This document shows positions 26,347 to 34,303 of a DNA stretch of 64,000 nt, piece after piece. This DNA is from Micromonospora sp. MW-13. GTDB lineage: Bacteria; Actinomycetota; Actinomycetes; Mycobacteriales; Micromonosporaceae. Position 1 is the stretch's first letter. Every line of letters starts with the position of its first letter. The notes below the pieces were generated by a model. The model saw nothing but the letters and a program-made list of their open reading frames with translations, had not been told where the DNA came from and ran no database searches. The position numbers and the translations under genes were made by a program. The stretch spans positions 216,158 through 280,157 of the forward strand of contig NZ_QKKX01000035.1 of NCBI RefSeq assembly GCF_003434305.1, in the 5' to 3' direction.

Positions 26347-26738
26347 CGGGACGTGCCCCCGTCGAGCCAGTCCCGGCCGGCCGGCGGGAGGTGCCGGGGG
26401 TGGTGGGCGGCGGGCGGGCCCGGGAACAGCCGGCGCAGGGACATCAGCAGCCGCAGGTTCCCCTGCGCGGTGACGTCGTTGCGCAGCAGCGCCGAGGCGA
26501 TGTGGGACCGCCCCGCCGCTAGGGCGTCGAACGCCGCCCGCGCCCCCGCCACGACCAGGTCCGCCGGCTCCCCCGACCGGGTCACCTCGACCCGCTGGTC
26601 GCGGATGGTGAGGTACCAGTGCTCGGTGCTGGCGCCGTCGCGCACGTCGAGACGCAGGGTGCCGCTGGTCGTCTCCGGCAGGTCGCCGTGCCGGCCCGCG
26701 ACACACCGGCTCAGGTAGTCCGCCGCAGTCGCGGTCAT
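26343..26738 (-). CDS. SCP2 sterol-binding-domain protein
   Basis: 131 residues from ATG 26738 with GGGAGGGGGG about 6 bases upstream. TLRLDVRDGASTEHWYLTIR, the following VEVTRSGEPADLVVAGARAA and LRNDVTAQGNLRLLMSLRRL reproduce the beta-sheet-helix-strand order of SCP2-like (TIGR/PF02036) domains, which bind hydrophobic ligands in a tunnel. It is the first gene of a two-gene operon with the debranching enzyme and is divergent from the alcohol dehydrogenase gene across a palindrome-rich 240-base region. Confidence 0.75.
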   Translation of the reverse strand: MTATAADYLSRCVAGRHGDLPETTSGTLRLDVRDGASTEHWYLTIRDQRVEVTRSGEPADLVVAGARAAFDALAAGRSHIASALLRNDVTAQGNLRLLMSLRRLFPGPPAAHHPRHLPPAGRDWLDGGTSR

Positions 26739-26779
26739 CGGCCGCCCCCCTCCCGCACAGCACGTGTCAACCGCAGCGT

Positions 26780-26827
26780 CCCCCGGCCGGGGGTGAGCGG
26801 GACTCACCCGGTCCGGGTGAATCCCGC
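26780..26827. promoter_or_regulatory. Two adjacent palindromes in a divergent promoter region (candidate operator)
   Basis: CCCCCGGCCGGGGG at 26780-26793 is a perfect 14-bp palindrome. A second, 31-base imperfect palindrome spans 26797-26827 (arms GCGGGA and TCACCCGG with their complements, only the centre and one pair of positions unpaired). They lie between the divergent SCP2/debranching operon (start 26738) and the alcohol dehydrogenase gene (start 26979). Confidence 0.5.
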
Positions 26828-26978
26828 CCGGCCCGGAGCGGCCCCGGGCGGCCCGCCCCGGTGGGACCAGGGCCGGGACCGGCGGGGCCGCCGCACACCG
26901 GGCGGTCGCGGTCGTTTGCCCGGACGCTGAACGGGCAGCCGACCCGGGAAGACCGAAGCGGAGGAACAGGAGACACGG

Positions 26979-28028
26979 ATGCGCGCGCTGCGGTTGCCGG
27001 GCTGGAAGTCCGAACCCGAGCTGGTCGAGGTGGCCGCGCCCACGCCGGGCCCCGGTCAGGTGGTGGTGAGGATCGGCGGTGCCGGCGCCTGCCACTCCGA
27101 CCTGCACCTGATGCACGACTTCGAGGCCGGCGCGGTGCCCTGGAACCCGCCGTTCACCCTCGGCCACGAGAACGCCGGCTGGGTGCACGCCCTCGGCGCC
27201 GGGGTGACCGGCCTGGAGGTCGGCCAGCCGGTGGCCGTCTACGGCCCGTGGGGCTGCGGCACCTGTGCCCGCTGCCGGGTCGGCGTGGACCCGTACTGCG
27301 AGAACCTGGCCGGGGCGCCCGTGCCGGGCGGCGGCGGAGGGCTCGGCCTGGACGGCGGGATGGCCGAGTACGAGTTGGTCCCGGACGCCCGGCACGTGGT
27401 GCCGCTGCCCGACGGGCTCGACCCGGTGCAGGCGGCACCGCTGACCGACGCCGGCCTCACCCCGTACCACGCCATCCGGCGCTCGTGGCACAAGCTGCCG
27501 CCGGGCAGCACCGCCGTGGTCATCGGCGTCGGCGGACTCGGGCACGTCGGCGTGCAGATCCTCAAGGCCACCACGGCGGCCCGGGTGATCGCGGTGGACA
27601 CCCGGGCCGACGCGCTGAAGCTGGCCGAGGGGTACGGGGCCGACCTGACGCTGCGCTCCGGCGAGCGGACCGCCGAGGAGATCAGGCAGGCCACCCCGGG
27701 CGGCCGGGGCGCGGACGTGGTCCTGGACTTCGTCGGCGGGGACGCCACGTTGGCGCTCGGCGCAGCCGCCGCCCGCACCGTCGGGGACCTCACCATCGTC
27801 GGCATCGGCGGCGGCACCCTGCCGGTCTCGTTCTTCTCCGTGCCGTACGAGGTCAGCATCCAGACCACGTACTGGGGCAGCCGACCCGAGCTGATCGAGG
27901 TGCTCGACCTCGGCGCGCGCGGACTGGTCCGGCCGAAGATCACCACGTTCGGGCTGGACGGCGCGGTCGACGCGTACCGGCAGATGCGGGACGGGTCCCT
28001 GGAGGGCCGCGCCGTCATCGTGCCGTGA
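26979..28028 (+). CDS. Zinc-dependent NAD(P) alcohol dehydrogenase, MDR family
   Basis: 349 residues, with AGGAG upstream of the ATG. Catalytic zinc ligands are Cys38 in GACHSD and the His/Glu of TLGHENAG; the structural zinc site is complete with Cys93, Cys96, Cys99 and Cys107. The Rossmann motif is VVIGVGGLGHVGVQIL near residues 180-195, and VIAVDTRADALKLA places an Asp after the second strand, favouring NAD over NADP. The set matches secondary or aryl alcohol dehydrogenases of actinobacteria. The substrate cannot be told. Divergent from the SCP2 operon; a hairpin terminator follows the stop. Confidence 0.88.
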   Translation: MRALRLPGWKSEPELVEVAAPTPGPGQVVVRIGGAGACHSDLHLMHDFEAGAVPWNPPFTLGHENAGWVHALGAGVTGLEVGQPVAVYGPWGCGTCARCRVGVDPYCENLAGAPVPGGGGGLGLDGGMAEYELVPDARHVVPLPDGLDPVQAAPLTDAGLTPYHAIRRSWHKLPPGSTAVVIGVGGLGHVGVQILKATTAARVIAVDTRADALKLAEGYGADLTLRSGERTAEEIRQATPGGRGADVVLDFVGGDATLALGAAAARTVGDLTIVGIGGGTLPVSFFSVPYEVSIQTTYWGSRPELIEVLDLGARGLVRPKITTFGLDGAVDAYRQMRDGSLEGRAVIVP

Positions 28029-28035
28029 CCGGCGG

Positions 28036-28063
28036 CGGGGCCGCACGGCGTCGCGCGGCCCCG
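28036..28063 (+). terminator. Hairpin terminator between convergent genes
   Basis: CGGGGCCGC at 28036-28044 pairs with GCGGCCCCG at 28055-28063 over a 10-base loop, directly after the alcohol dehydrogenase stop and before the end of the convergent DinB gene. Confidence 0.75.
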
Positions 28064-28068
28064 ACCGG

Positions 28069-28578
28069 TCAGCCCGCCCCGAGCAGGCCGCGCACGTAGG
28101 CGGCCTGCCCGACGTGCTGAAGGTCGTCCTCGACGACGCTGACCAGCCGGACCCCGAGAGTCACCGGCGGGTCCCACGCCTCGTCGACCACCCGGTCCAG
28201 GTCGGCCGGCCGCAGCCCGGCGAGGAGCCCCCGGGTCCGCTGGGCGACCGCCTCGAAGTAGTCCAGCAGCGCCTGGGCACTCTCCGGCCGGACGGTGCCG
28301 ACCTGCCCCGGGGTGTGCCCGAAGCCGACGTCGTCCGGGTCGGGGGACAGCCCGAACCGGCCCGCCCAGTCCCCGGTGACCCACACCTGCTCCACGTCGA
28401 GCAGGCCGGCCACATGGTGGTCCTGGATCCGGGTCAGGTGCCACACCAGCCAGCCCACCGGGTTAGCGCCGGTCGCCGGCGCCCGGCGTAGCTGCTCCGG
28501 CGACAGGCCGTCCACAGCGCCGCGGACCAGCCCGGGCAGCCGGTCGTAGGTCTCGGTCAGCACATCTCTCACGTCCAC
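28069..28578 (-). CDS. DinB-family protein
   Basis: 169 residues from a GTG preceded by GAGGAGG at 5 bases. VGWLVWHLTRIQDHHVAGLL near residues 41-60 gives the first metal-binding His, and LVSVVEDDLQHVGQAAYVRG near residues 146-165 the C-terminal one, the usual DinB/DUF664 pattern. It is only distantly similar to the other DinB-like protein in this window (22067-22573) and the intervening sequence differs, so it is not a recent duplicate. Metal-dependent thiol transferase-type function is likely; substrate unknown. Confidence 0.8.
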   Translation of the reverse strand: MDVRDVLTETYDRLPGLVRGAVDGLSPEQLRRAPATGANPVGWLVWHLTRIQDHHVAGLLDVEQVWVTGDWAGRFGLSPDPDDVGFGHTPGQVGTVRPESAQALLDYFEAVAQRTRGLLAGLRPADLDRVVDEAWDPPVTLGVRLVSVVEDDLQHVGQAAYVRGLLGAG

Positions 28579-28649
28579 CCGGTCCTCCTCGACGCTGGAC
28601 TCCCCAGGCGCAGTACCGCGTCAGCGGGCCGGCAAACCTCGGCCCTAGG

Positions 28650-29174
28650 GTGAACGGCGTGGTCGCGGCACTGGAGCTGTATCTGGACACCGACGCCACC
28701 CGGCGCATCCGGGTGCTGTGGGACGCGCTGGAGTCCGAGGGGGTGCAGAGCATGCGCTCCCTGCTGGAGCGGCGGCACCGGCCGCACGTGTCGCTGGCGG
28801 TGGCCCCGCGACTGGACCCGGAGCGGGTCGTCGCGGCCCTCGCCGGCACGGTGGTGGCGGCGCCGCTGCGGCTGACGTTCCAGCACGCCGGGCAGTTCGT
28901 CGGGCGGGTGCTGTGGCTCGGGCCCGCCCCCACCGCCGAGTTGCTGGCCCATCACGCGCTGGTGCACGACCGGCTCGCCGCCGCCGAGGTCGGGCTGGCC
29001 GACCACTACCGGCCGGGGCGCTGGGTGCCGCACTGCACGCTGTCCATGCGGGTGCCCAACGCCCTGATGGCCGCCGCGGTGCGGCGCTGCCTGGAGGTGC
29101 TGCCGCTGGAGGCGACCGTGGTCGGCGCGGCGGTCACCGACCACGCCCGGGGCGTCTGCCGGCCGCTGCCCTGA
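28650..29174 (+). CDS. 2'-5' RNA ligase-like protein (2H phosphoesterase superfamily)
   Basis: 174 residues from GTG 28650 (GTG 28659 is equally possible). No ribosome binding site is seen and CCTAGG lies directly in front, so a leaderless message is likely. The two catalytic motifs of the 2H superfamily are present: HVSL at RRHRPHVSLAV (near residue 46) and HCTL at WVPHCTLSMRV (near residue 128), each with the His-x-Thr/Ser arrangement. Members hydrolyse cyclic phosphodiesters or nucleotides, or join RNA in vitro. It precedes recD2 on the same strand with a 127-base gap. Confidence 0.8.
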   Translation: MNGVVAALELYLDTDATRRIRVLWDALESEGVQSMRSLLERRHRPHVSLAVAPRLDPERVVAALAGTVVAAPLRLTFQHAGQFVGRVLWLGPAPTAELLAHHALVHDRLAAAEVGLADHYRPGRWVPHCTLSMRVPNALMAAAVRRCLEVLPLEATVVGAAVTDHARGVCRPLP

Positions 29175-29301
29175 CCGGCGCGGCCGGCCGCAGGCCCATC
29201 ACCAGCAGGGCGATGCCCGCCGCTGACCCGCCCGCGCGGGCCCGGGCCGGGCCGGCGGGCCGCCACGGCACCCCGGACGGGAGATCTGCCATCATCGTCC
29301 G

Positions 29302-31557
29302 GTGCCCGCCAACCCGTCCGCGCCGACCGCCGACACCGCGGGCGCCCCGGCACGGGGCAGCGTGCTGGAGGCGGTGCTGGAACGCGTCACCTACACCAAC
29401 GAGGAGACCGGGTACACCATCGCCCGGGTCGCCACCGACCGCTCCGGCGACGACCTGCTCACCGTGGTCGGCCCGCTGCCCGGCGCGCAGCCCGGGGAGC
29501 GGCTGCGGCTGGTCGGCCGGTGGGGCTCGCACCCGCGCTACGGGCGGCAGTTCGAGGTGCAGCACTGCACCACCGTGCTGCCGGCGACGGTGCAGGGCAT
29601 CGAGCGCTACCTGGGCTCGGGGCTGATCAAGGGGATCGGCCCGAAGATGGCCGCCCGGATCGTCACCGCCTTCGGGGTGGACACCCTGCGGATCATCGAG
29701 GAGGAACCCGGCCGGCTGGTCGAGGTGCACGGCCTGGGCAGGAAGCGCACCGCGGCGATCGGCTTGGCGTGGCAGGAGCAGAAGGCCATCAAGGAGGTGA
29801 TGGTCTTCCTCCAGGGCGTCGGCGTCTCCACCTCGCACGCCGTGCGCATCTTCAAGCAGTACGGCGACTCGTCGATCGCGGTGGTGCGCGACGACCCGTA
29901 CCGGCTGGCCGCCGACGTCTGGGGCATCGGGTTCCGGACGGCCGACAGCATCGCCCAGGCCGTGGGCATCCCGCACGACAGCCCCCAGCGGGTGCGCGCC
30001 GGGATCCGGTACACCCTCTCCGAGGCGGCCGACGGCGGGCACTGTTACCTGCCCGGGCCGAACCTGGTCGCCGACGCCGCCGCGATCCTGGAGGTGCCGG
30101 CGGAACTGGTCGCCGCCGGCCTGGCCGACCTGGTGGCCACCGAGGACGGCGTGGTCCGGGAGGCGGTGCCGAACCCGAGCAGCGAGGGCGGCGTCATCCC
30201 GGCGGTCTATCTGGTGCCGTTCCACCGGGCCGAGTCGGCCCTCGCGGCGAGCCTGGTCCGGCTGCTGCGCGACCCGGTGGACCGGATGCCGGCGTTCGGC
30301 CGGGTGGACTGGACCCGGGCGCTGGCCTGGCTGCGGGCCCGCACGGGGGCCGAGCTGGCGCCGGAGCAGGAGCAGGCGGTGCGGCTGGCGCTGACCTCCC
30401 GGGTGGCCGTGCTGACGGGCGGCCCCGGCTGCGGCAAGTCGTTCACCGTGCGATCGATCATCGAGCTGGCCGCGGCGAAGAAGGCGAAGATCGTGCTGGC
30501 CGCGCCCACCGGCCGGGCGGCGAAACGGCTCACCGAGCTGACCGGGCACCCGGCCACCACCGTGCACCGGCTGCTCCAGCTTCGCCCCGGCGGGGACGCC
30601 ACCTTCGACCGGGACAACCCGCTCGACGCCGACCTGATGGTGGTCGACGAGGCGTCCATGCTCGACCTGATCCTCGCCAACAAGCTGGTCAAGGCGGTCC
30701 CGCCCGGCGCGCACCTGCTGCTCGTCGGCGACGTCGACCAGCTCCCCTCGGTCGGTGCCGGCGAGGTGCTGCGCGACGTGCTGGCCGCCGACACCGTGCC
30801 CCGGGTCCGCCTCACCCGCATCTTCCGGCAGGCGCAGGAGTCCGGGGTGGTGGTCAACGCCCACCGGATCAACGCCGGGCAGGCCCCGGTGTTCGGCGAG
30901 CATCCCGACTTCTTCCTGTTCCCCAGCGACGAGCCGGAGGTCACCGCCGAGCAGGTGGTCGACATCGTGGCCCGGCGGATCCCACGCCGGTTCGGCCTGC
31001 GCCCCCGCGACGTGCAGGTGCTCACCCCGATGCTGCGCGGCCCCGCCGGCGCCGGCAACCTGAACACCCTGTTGCAGCAGGCGATCGCCCCGCACCGGGA
31101 GGGCGCCCCGGAGCGGCGGCACGGCGGGCGGGTGTTCCGGATCGGCGACAAGGTGATCCAGGTCCGCAACAACTACGACAAGGGCGCCGCCGGGGTGTTC
31201 AACGGCACGGTGGGGGTGGTCACCGCCCTGGACCTGGACGACCAGACGCTGACCGTGCGCACCGACGAGGACGAGGACATCGGCTACGAGTTCCACGAAC
31301 TCGACGAGTTGCAGCACGCGTACGCCATCACCGTGCACCGGTCGCAGGGCAGCGAGTATCCGGCGGTGGTGCTGCCGGTGACCATGAGCGCGTACACGAT
31401 GCTGCAACGCAATCTGCTGTACACCGCGGTCACCCGGGCCCGGAAGCTGGTGGTGCTGGCCGGGTCGCGCAAGGCCCTCGCCATCGCGGTGCGGACCGCG
31501 GGCACCGGACGGCGACACACCGCGCTCACCCACCGGCTCTCCCCCGACCGGCCCTGA
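29302..31557 (+). CDS. recD2: RecD2-type ATP-dependent DNA helicase (RecD-like)
   Basis: 751 residues from GTG 29302. The N-terminal OB-like region (VLERVTYTNEETGYTIARV) and helix-hairpin-helix pair (GSGLIKGIGPKMAARIV, LVEVHGLGRKRTAAI) mark RecD2 rather than RecBCD RecD. Helicase motifs follow: Walker A LTGGPGCGKSFTV near residue 372, AAPTGRAAKRL, Walker B MVVDEASMLD, VGDVDQLPSVGAGEVL, a FRQAQESGVVVNAH motif IV region, and the superfamily 1B motif VHRSQGSEYPAVVLP near the C-terminus. Members unwind DNA 5' to 3' and act in DNA damage tolerance. A long perfect hairpin follows the stop. Confidence 0.93.
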   Translation: MPANPSAPTADTAGAPARGSVLEAVLERVTYTNEETGYTIARVATDRSGDDLLTVVGPLPGAQPGERLRLVGRWGSHPRYGRQFEVQHCTTVLPATVQGIERYLGSGLIKGIGPKMAARIVTAFGVDTLRIIEEEPGRLVEVHGLGRKRTAAIGLAWQEQKAIKEVMVFLQGVGVSTSHAVRIFKQYGDSSIAVVRDDPYRLAADVWGIGFRTADSIAQAVGIPHDSPQRVRAGIRYTLSEAADGGHCYLPGPNLVADAAAILEVPAELVAAGLADLVATEDGVVREAVPNPSSEGGVIPAVYLVPFHRAESALAASLVRLLRDPVDRMPAFGRVDWTRALAWLRARTGAELAPEQEQAVRLALTSRVAVLTGGPGCGKSFTVRSIIELAAAKKAKIVLAAPTGRAAKRLTELTGHPATTVHRLLQLRPGGDATFDRDNPLDADLMVVDEASMLDLILANKLVKAVPPGAHLLLVGDVDQLPSVGAGEVLRDVLAADTVPRVRLTRIFRQAQESGVVVNAHRINAGQAPVFGEHPDFFLFPSDEPEVTAEQVVDIVARRIPRRFGLRPRDVQVLTPMLRGPAGAGNLNTLLQQAIAPHREGAPERRHGGRVFRIGDKVIQVRNNYDKGAAGVFNGTVGVVTALDLDDQTLTVRTDEDEDIGYEFHELDELQHAYAITVHRSQGSEYPAVVLPVTMSAYTMLQRNLLYTAVTRARKLVVLAGSRKALAIAVRTAGTGRRHTALTHRLSPDRP

Positions 31558-31568
31558 GCCGCGGGCGG

Positions 31569-31606
31569 GCCGGGCGGCGGCCGGGCGGTGCCGGCCGCCG
31601 CCCGGC
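31569..31606. terminator. Bidirectional terminator between recD2 and the small-protein operon
   Basis: A perfect 16-bp inverted repeat, 31569-31584 with 31591-31606, around a 6-base loop, immediately between the convergent recD2 stop and the stop at 31608. Confidence 0.85.
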
Positions 31607-31607
31607 G

Positions 31608-31838
31608 CTACCCGGTGCGGGTCGCGCCGACGAGCACCCAGCGCTGCCCGGCGGGGTCCCGCAGCACCACCTCCGGCGACTCGGTGGCCGGCTCGACCTC
31701 GGCCCCGGCCGCCGGGGCCCGCTTGAGCACCAACTGCGGATCGGTCGGGGCGATGAAGACGTCGGTGTAGGAGGCGAGGGCTTCGGCCGTGTCGCTGACC
31801 GTGACGTGCGGGCCGAGCCGCGAATCCTGAACGCCCAT
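31608..31838 (-). CDS. Small hypothetical protein following the DUF5988-like gene
   Basis: 76 residues from ATG 31838. I do not recognise a named family. The sequence has a regular strand-helix-strand look (LGPHVTVSDTAEALASY, TDVFIAPTDPQLVL, SPEVVLRDPAGQRWVLVGA), and DPAGQRWVLV resembles the last strand of VOC/glyoxalase-like domains, although the protein is far too short for a complete pair. It starts 18 bases after the DUF5988-like gene and is probably co-transcribed with it. Both sit at the left edge of the polyketide region. Confidence 0.6.
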   Translation of the reverse strand: MGVQDSRLGPHVTVSDTAEALASYTDVFIAPTDPQLVLKRAPAAGAEVEPATESPEVVLRDPAGQRWVLVGATRTG

Positions 31839-31856
31839 CGGAACTGCTGCCTTCCG

Positions 31857-32168
31857 CTACTCGGCGATCCTGGTACGGCCGGTCCAGCGGAAGACCACGG
31901 GCAGTTCGTCGGCGCCCCTGACGGAGTCCCGTTCGAAGTGCTCGTACCCGCCGTAGTGGCGTACCTTGATCTTGTCCTCCGCCGGGGAGATCCGGCGGCT
32001 GCGCAGCTCGGTGGGGAGGTTGGTCGGGCCGCCCTCCAGCACCACGTCGATGATGCTGGCGGCGTCCCCGCCGATCGGCGCCTGCGCCGACCACATGCTC
32101 CGGTCGTCCTCGTTGACGATGCGGTCCGCCGTCCGGACACCGGTGGCGGAATCGGAAGAAACTGTCAT
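31857..32168 (-). CDS. DUF5988-like small protein
   Basis: 103 residues from ATG 32168 with GGAGG 6 bases upstream. The C-terminal half has IIDVVLEGGPTNLPTELRSR, KIKVRHYGGYEHFERDS and VVFRWTGRTRIAE, which I recognise as the DUF5988 pattern. This family is found mainly in actinobacterial antibiotic gene clusters; its function is not established. Its promoter region (32169-32400) contains a TAGGGGT/TAAGGGT direct repeat on the same strand. Assignment from memory, not a search. Confidence 0.7.
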   Translation of the reverse strand: MTVSSDSATGVRTADRIVNEDDRSMWSAQAPIGGDAASIIDVVLEGGPTNLPTELRSRRISPAEDKIKVRHYGGYEHFERDSVRGADELPVVFRWTGRTRIAE

Positions 32169-32346
32169 CGCACGACCTCCGTCGCTTGTCGCTCCGCCCC
32201 GGACGCGTCAGTCGCCGGCGCGGGTCACCGACGGGGGCGACACCCCGTTCCGCGGCAACGGAACGGCTCGCGGGAGAACGCCCTCCCGCAGCCCCGGTGA
32301 CGGCCCCCGTTCCCGTCGAACGTAATCCAGGTCACATTTTCCGAAC

Positions 32347-32363
32347 ACCCTTAGCGACCCCTA
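32347..32363 (-). promoter_or_regulatory. TAGGGGT/TAAGGGT direct repeat (candidate cluster operator)
   Basis: On the minus strand TAGGGGT (32363-32357) is followed 10 bp later by TAAGGGT (32353-32347). It lies about 180 bases upstream of the DUF5988-like start, in the same orientation. The same heptamer recurs at 35153, 37493, 39607, 44055 and (as TAGGGGG) 50589. Confidence 0.5.
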
Positions 32364-32418
32364 GCGGGGGCGGGGCGGGATCCGGGTCGGCGGCGACGGC
32401 GCGGGCACAGACGACGAC

Positions 32419-32451
32419 GGGCCCTCCCCGCCATCCGGGCGGGAAGGGCCC
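32419..32451 (-). terminator. Terminator of the ABC exporter operon
   Basis: 14-bp stem, 32419-32432 with 32438-32451, one mismatch, 5-base gap. It lies 30 bases beyond the permease stop codon. Confidence 0.75.
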
Positions 32452-32480
32452 TCGCTCGCGTCAACTCCGCCGGGCGCTCG

Positions 32481-33218
32481 TCACTCCCAGCGGAAGAAGC
32501 GGGTGGCCAGCACGGAGCCGAGCACGGCGGTGGCCGCCAGGACGAGGAGCTGCGGCACCGCGGGGCTCTCGCCGGCCCAGGCGGCGGCGAGGGTGTCCAC
32601 CGTGGCCCCCAGCGGCGAGTAGTCGCCGATCCGGGCCAGCACCGTCGGCATCTGGTCGCGGGGCAGCCAGGCCCCGGCGAGGAAGAGCAGCGGGAAGAAC
32701 AGCGCCGGACCGATGGACTGGGCCGCCCTTGCCGACGGCGCGAGCGCCGCGATGAGCAGGCCGATGGCGAACAGGCAGGCCACGCCGAGCAGGAAGGCCA
32801 GCACGAAGCCGGGCACGTTCGCCGGGGACGACTGGTCCAGCAGGAACCGGACGCCGATCGCGGTGACCACCGCGCCGGCCACCCCCATCACCAGGTTCAC
32901 CACGACCTGCGCGACCAGCAGCAGTCCGGGGTGGACCGGGGTGGTGGCGAGCCGGCGCAGTACCCGCCGCTCGCGGTAGATGCCCAGCGCCATCGGCAGG
33001 GTGAACAGCGCCAGCATGCCGATGGTGAGGGCCAGGGCCAGCGCCGGCAGGAAGGTCAGCTCGCCGTGCTGCCCGGCGCTGCCGGTGTCCGATCCCCGCT
33101 GGGGCAGCCCGAAGACGAGCATCAGGCCGATCGGCAGCACGAAGACGAAGAACAGCGACACCGGTTCGCGCAGGAACAGCTTCGTCTCGACGGCGATGAG
33201 CTTGGTCAGGGCGTTCAC
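32481..33218 (-). CDS. ABC-2 type exporter permease (DrrB-like)
   Basis: 245 residues from GTG 33218, which overlaps the stop of the ATPase gene (GTGA) and has GAGG about 6 bases upstream. Six membrane segments are visible, starting after a short cytoplasmic amphipathic N-terminus (LIAVETKLFLREPVSLFF). GIYRERRVLRRLATTPV is the conserved cytoplasmic loop of ABC-2 permeases that contacts the ATPase, and LFFPLLFLAGAWLPRDQMP is the typical late segment of the DrrB/NodJ type. With the upstream ATPase it forms a complete half-transporter pair, probably exporting a hydrophobic compound; location at the polyketide cluster's edge suggests drug efflux. Confidence 0.88.
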   Translation of the reverse strand: MNALTKLIAVETKLFLREPVSLFFVFVLPIGLMLVFGLPQRGSDTGSAGQHGELTFLPALALALTIGMLALFTLPMALGIYRERRVLRRLATTPVHPGLLLVAQVVVNLVMGVAGAVVTAIGVRFLLDQSSPANVPGFVLAFLLGVACLFAIGLLIAALAPSARAAQSIGPALFFPLLFLAGAWLPRDQMPTVLARIGDYSPLGATVDTLAAAWAGESPAVPQLLVLAATAVLGSVLATRFFRWE

Positions 33219-34162
33219 GAGGACCTCTTGTCGGTCGGCGGCTGGGTGGCGGCGGCCCGACCGGCGTGGCGACCGGTGAGCGAGACGAAGGCGTCGTCCA
33301 GGGTGGGCTGCTCGACCCGGAGGGCGGCGTACCGGACCTTGTGCTCCGCCAGCGTCGCGAGCACCGACTGGAGCACCTGCTCGGGGCCGGTCACGGTCAC
33401 CTCGTCGCCGCTGCGGCTGACCCCGGTCACCTCGGGCAGGGCGGCGAGCAGCGAGTCGTCCAGCTCGTCGAGCGGGCGGAAGTGCACCCGGTGCTCGGTG
33501 CCGACGCGGGTGAGCAGGCCGGATGGGGTGTCGATGGCGACGATGCGGCCGGTGTCGATGATGGCCAGCCGGTCGCAGAGCCGCTCCGCCTCCTCCATGA
33601 AGTGGGTGACCAGCACGACGGTGACGCCCCGGTCGCGGATCCGCTCCACCAGGTCCCAGGTGTCCCGCCGACCCTGCGGGTCCAGGCCGGTGGTCAGCTC
33701 GTCGAGGATGGCCACCTCGGGGCGTCCGACCAGCGCCAGGGCCACCGAGAGCCGCTGCTTCTGCCCACCGGAGAGCTTGTGGAAGGCAGTGTTGCGCTGT
33801 TCGGTCAGGCCCAGGTCGGCGAGCAGCTCGTCGATGTCGGCCTTCTGCCGGTAGAAGGAGCGGTAGAGGTCCAGCGCCTCGCGGACCCGCAGCTTGTCGG
33901 GGAGCTGGCTCTCCTGGAGCTGGGCGCCGACGCGCTGCCGTACCTCGGTGCGGTCCCGGATCGGGTCCAGGCCGAGCACCCGCACGGAGCCGCCGTCGGC
34001 GCGGCGCAGCCCCTGTACGCACTCGACGGTCGTCGTCTTGCCCGCCCCGTTCGGCCCGAGCACGCCGAAGATCTCGCCCTGCTCGACGGTGAAGGACACG
34101 TCGTCGACGGCCACCTTCTCCCCGTACCGCTTGTGCAGGTGCTCCACCTCGATGACCGGCAT
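33215..34162 (-). CDS. ABC exporter ATP-binding protein (DrrA-like)
   Basis: 315 residues from ATG 34162 with GGAGG 8 bases upstream. Walker A is GPNGAGKTTTVE near residues 36-47, the Q-loop follows at AQLQESQ, the signature is LSGGQKQRLSVALAL, and Walker B is VAILDELTTGLDPQGR; here the residue after the Walker B Asp is Glu as expected (LDELT), with Leu in place of the usual Pro. The switch His is in TVVLVTHFMEEAERL. The C-terminal about 90 residues form the DrrA-type regulatory extension. Energises the permease translated from the overlapping downstream gene. Confidence 0.9.
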   Translation of the reverse strand: MPVIEVEHLHKRYGEKVAVDDVSFTVEQGEIFGVLGPNGAGKTTTVECVQGLRRADGGSVRVLGLDPIRDRTEVRQRVGAQLQESQLPDKLRVREALDLYRSFYRQKADIDELLADLGLTEQRNTAFHKLSGGQKQRLSVALALVGRPEVAILDELTTGLDPQGRRDTWDLVERIRDRGVTVVLVTHFMEEAERLCDRLAIIDTGRIVAIDTPSGLLTRVGTEHRVHFRPLDELDDSLLAALPEVTGVSRSGDEVTVTGPEQVLQSVLATLAEHKVRYAALRVEQPTLDDAFVSLTGRHAGRAAATQPPTDKRSS

Positions 34163-34303
34163 GGGCGTCGTCCTCCGTCACGTGCGGGTTGCCGTCGGGA
34201 GGGCGGGACCCTCTGGGATCGCGGCGTGTCTTGCAGTACGCGAAGTCGGTCCGCCCAGAGGGGCGACCGACGCCGGACATCATCCGGGGATCTGAGTCAC
34301 GAA

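Larger units (their letters stand above)
32169..32480. other. Intergenic region with direct repeat and terminator
   Basis: 312 bases without a gene. From left to right: probable promoter region of the DUF5988-like gene (AT-richer stretch near 32315-32345), the direct repeat at 32347-32363, and the hairpin at 32419-32451 that ends the ABC exporter transcript. Confidence 0.6.

Noticed and set aside
31608..31838. Glyoxalase/VOC assignment for the 76-residue protein
   Set aside because: Only one strand-like segment (DPAGQRWVLV) matches; the protein is too short and lacks metal ligands.
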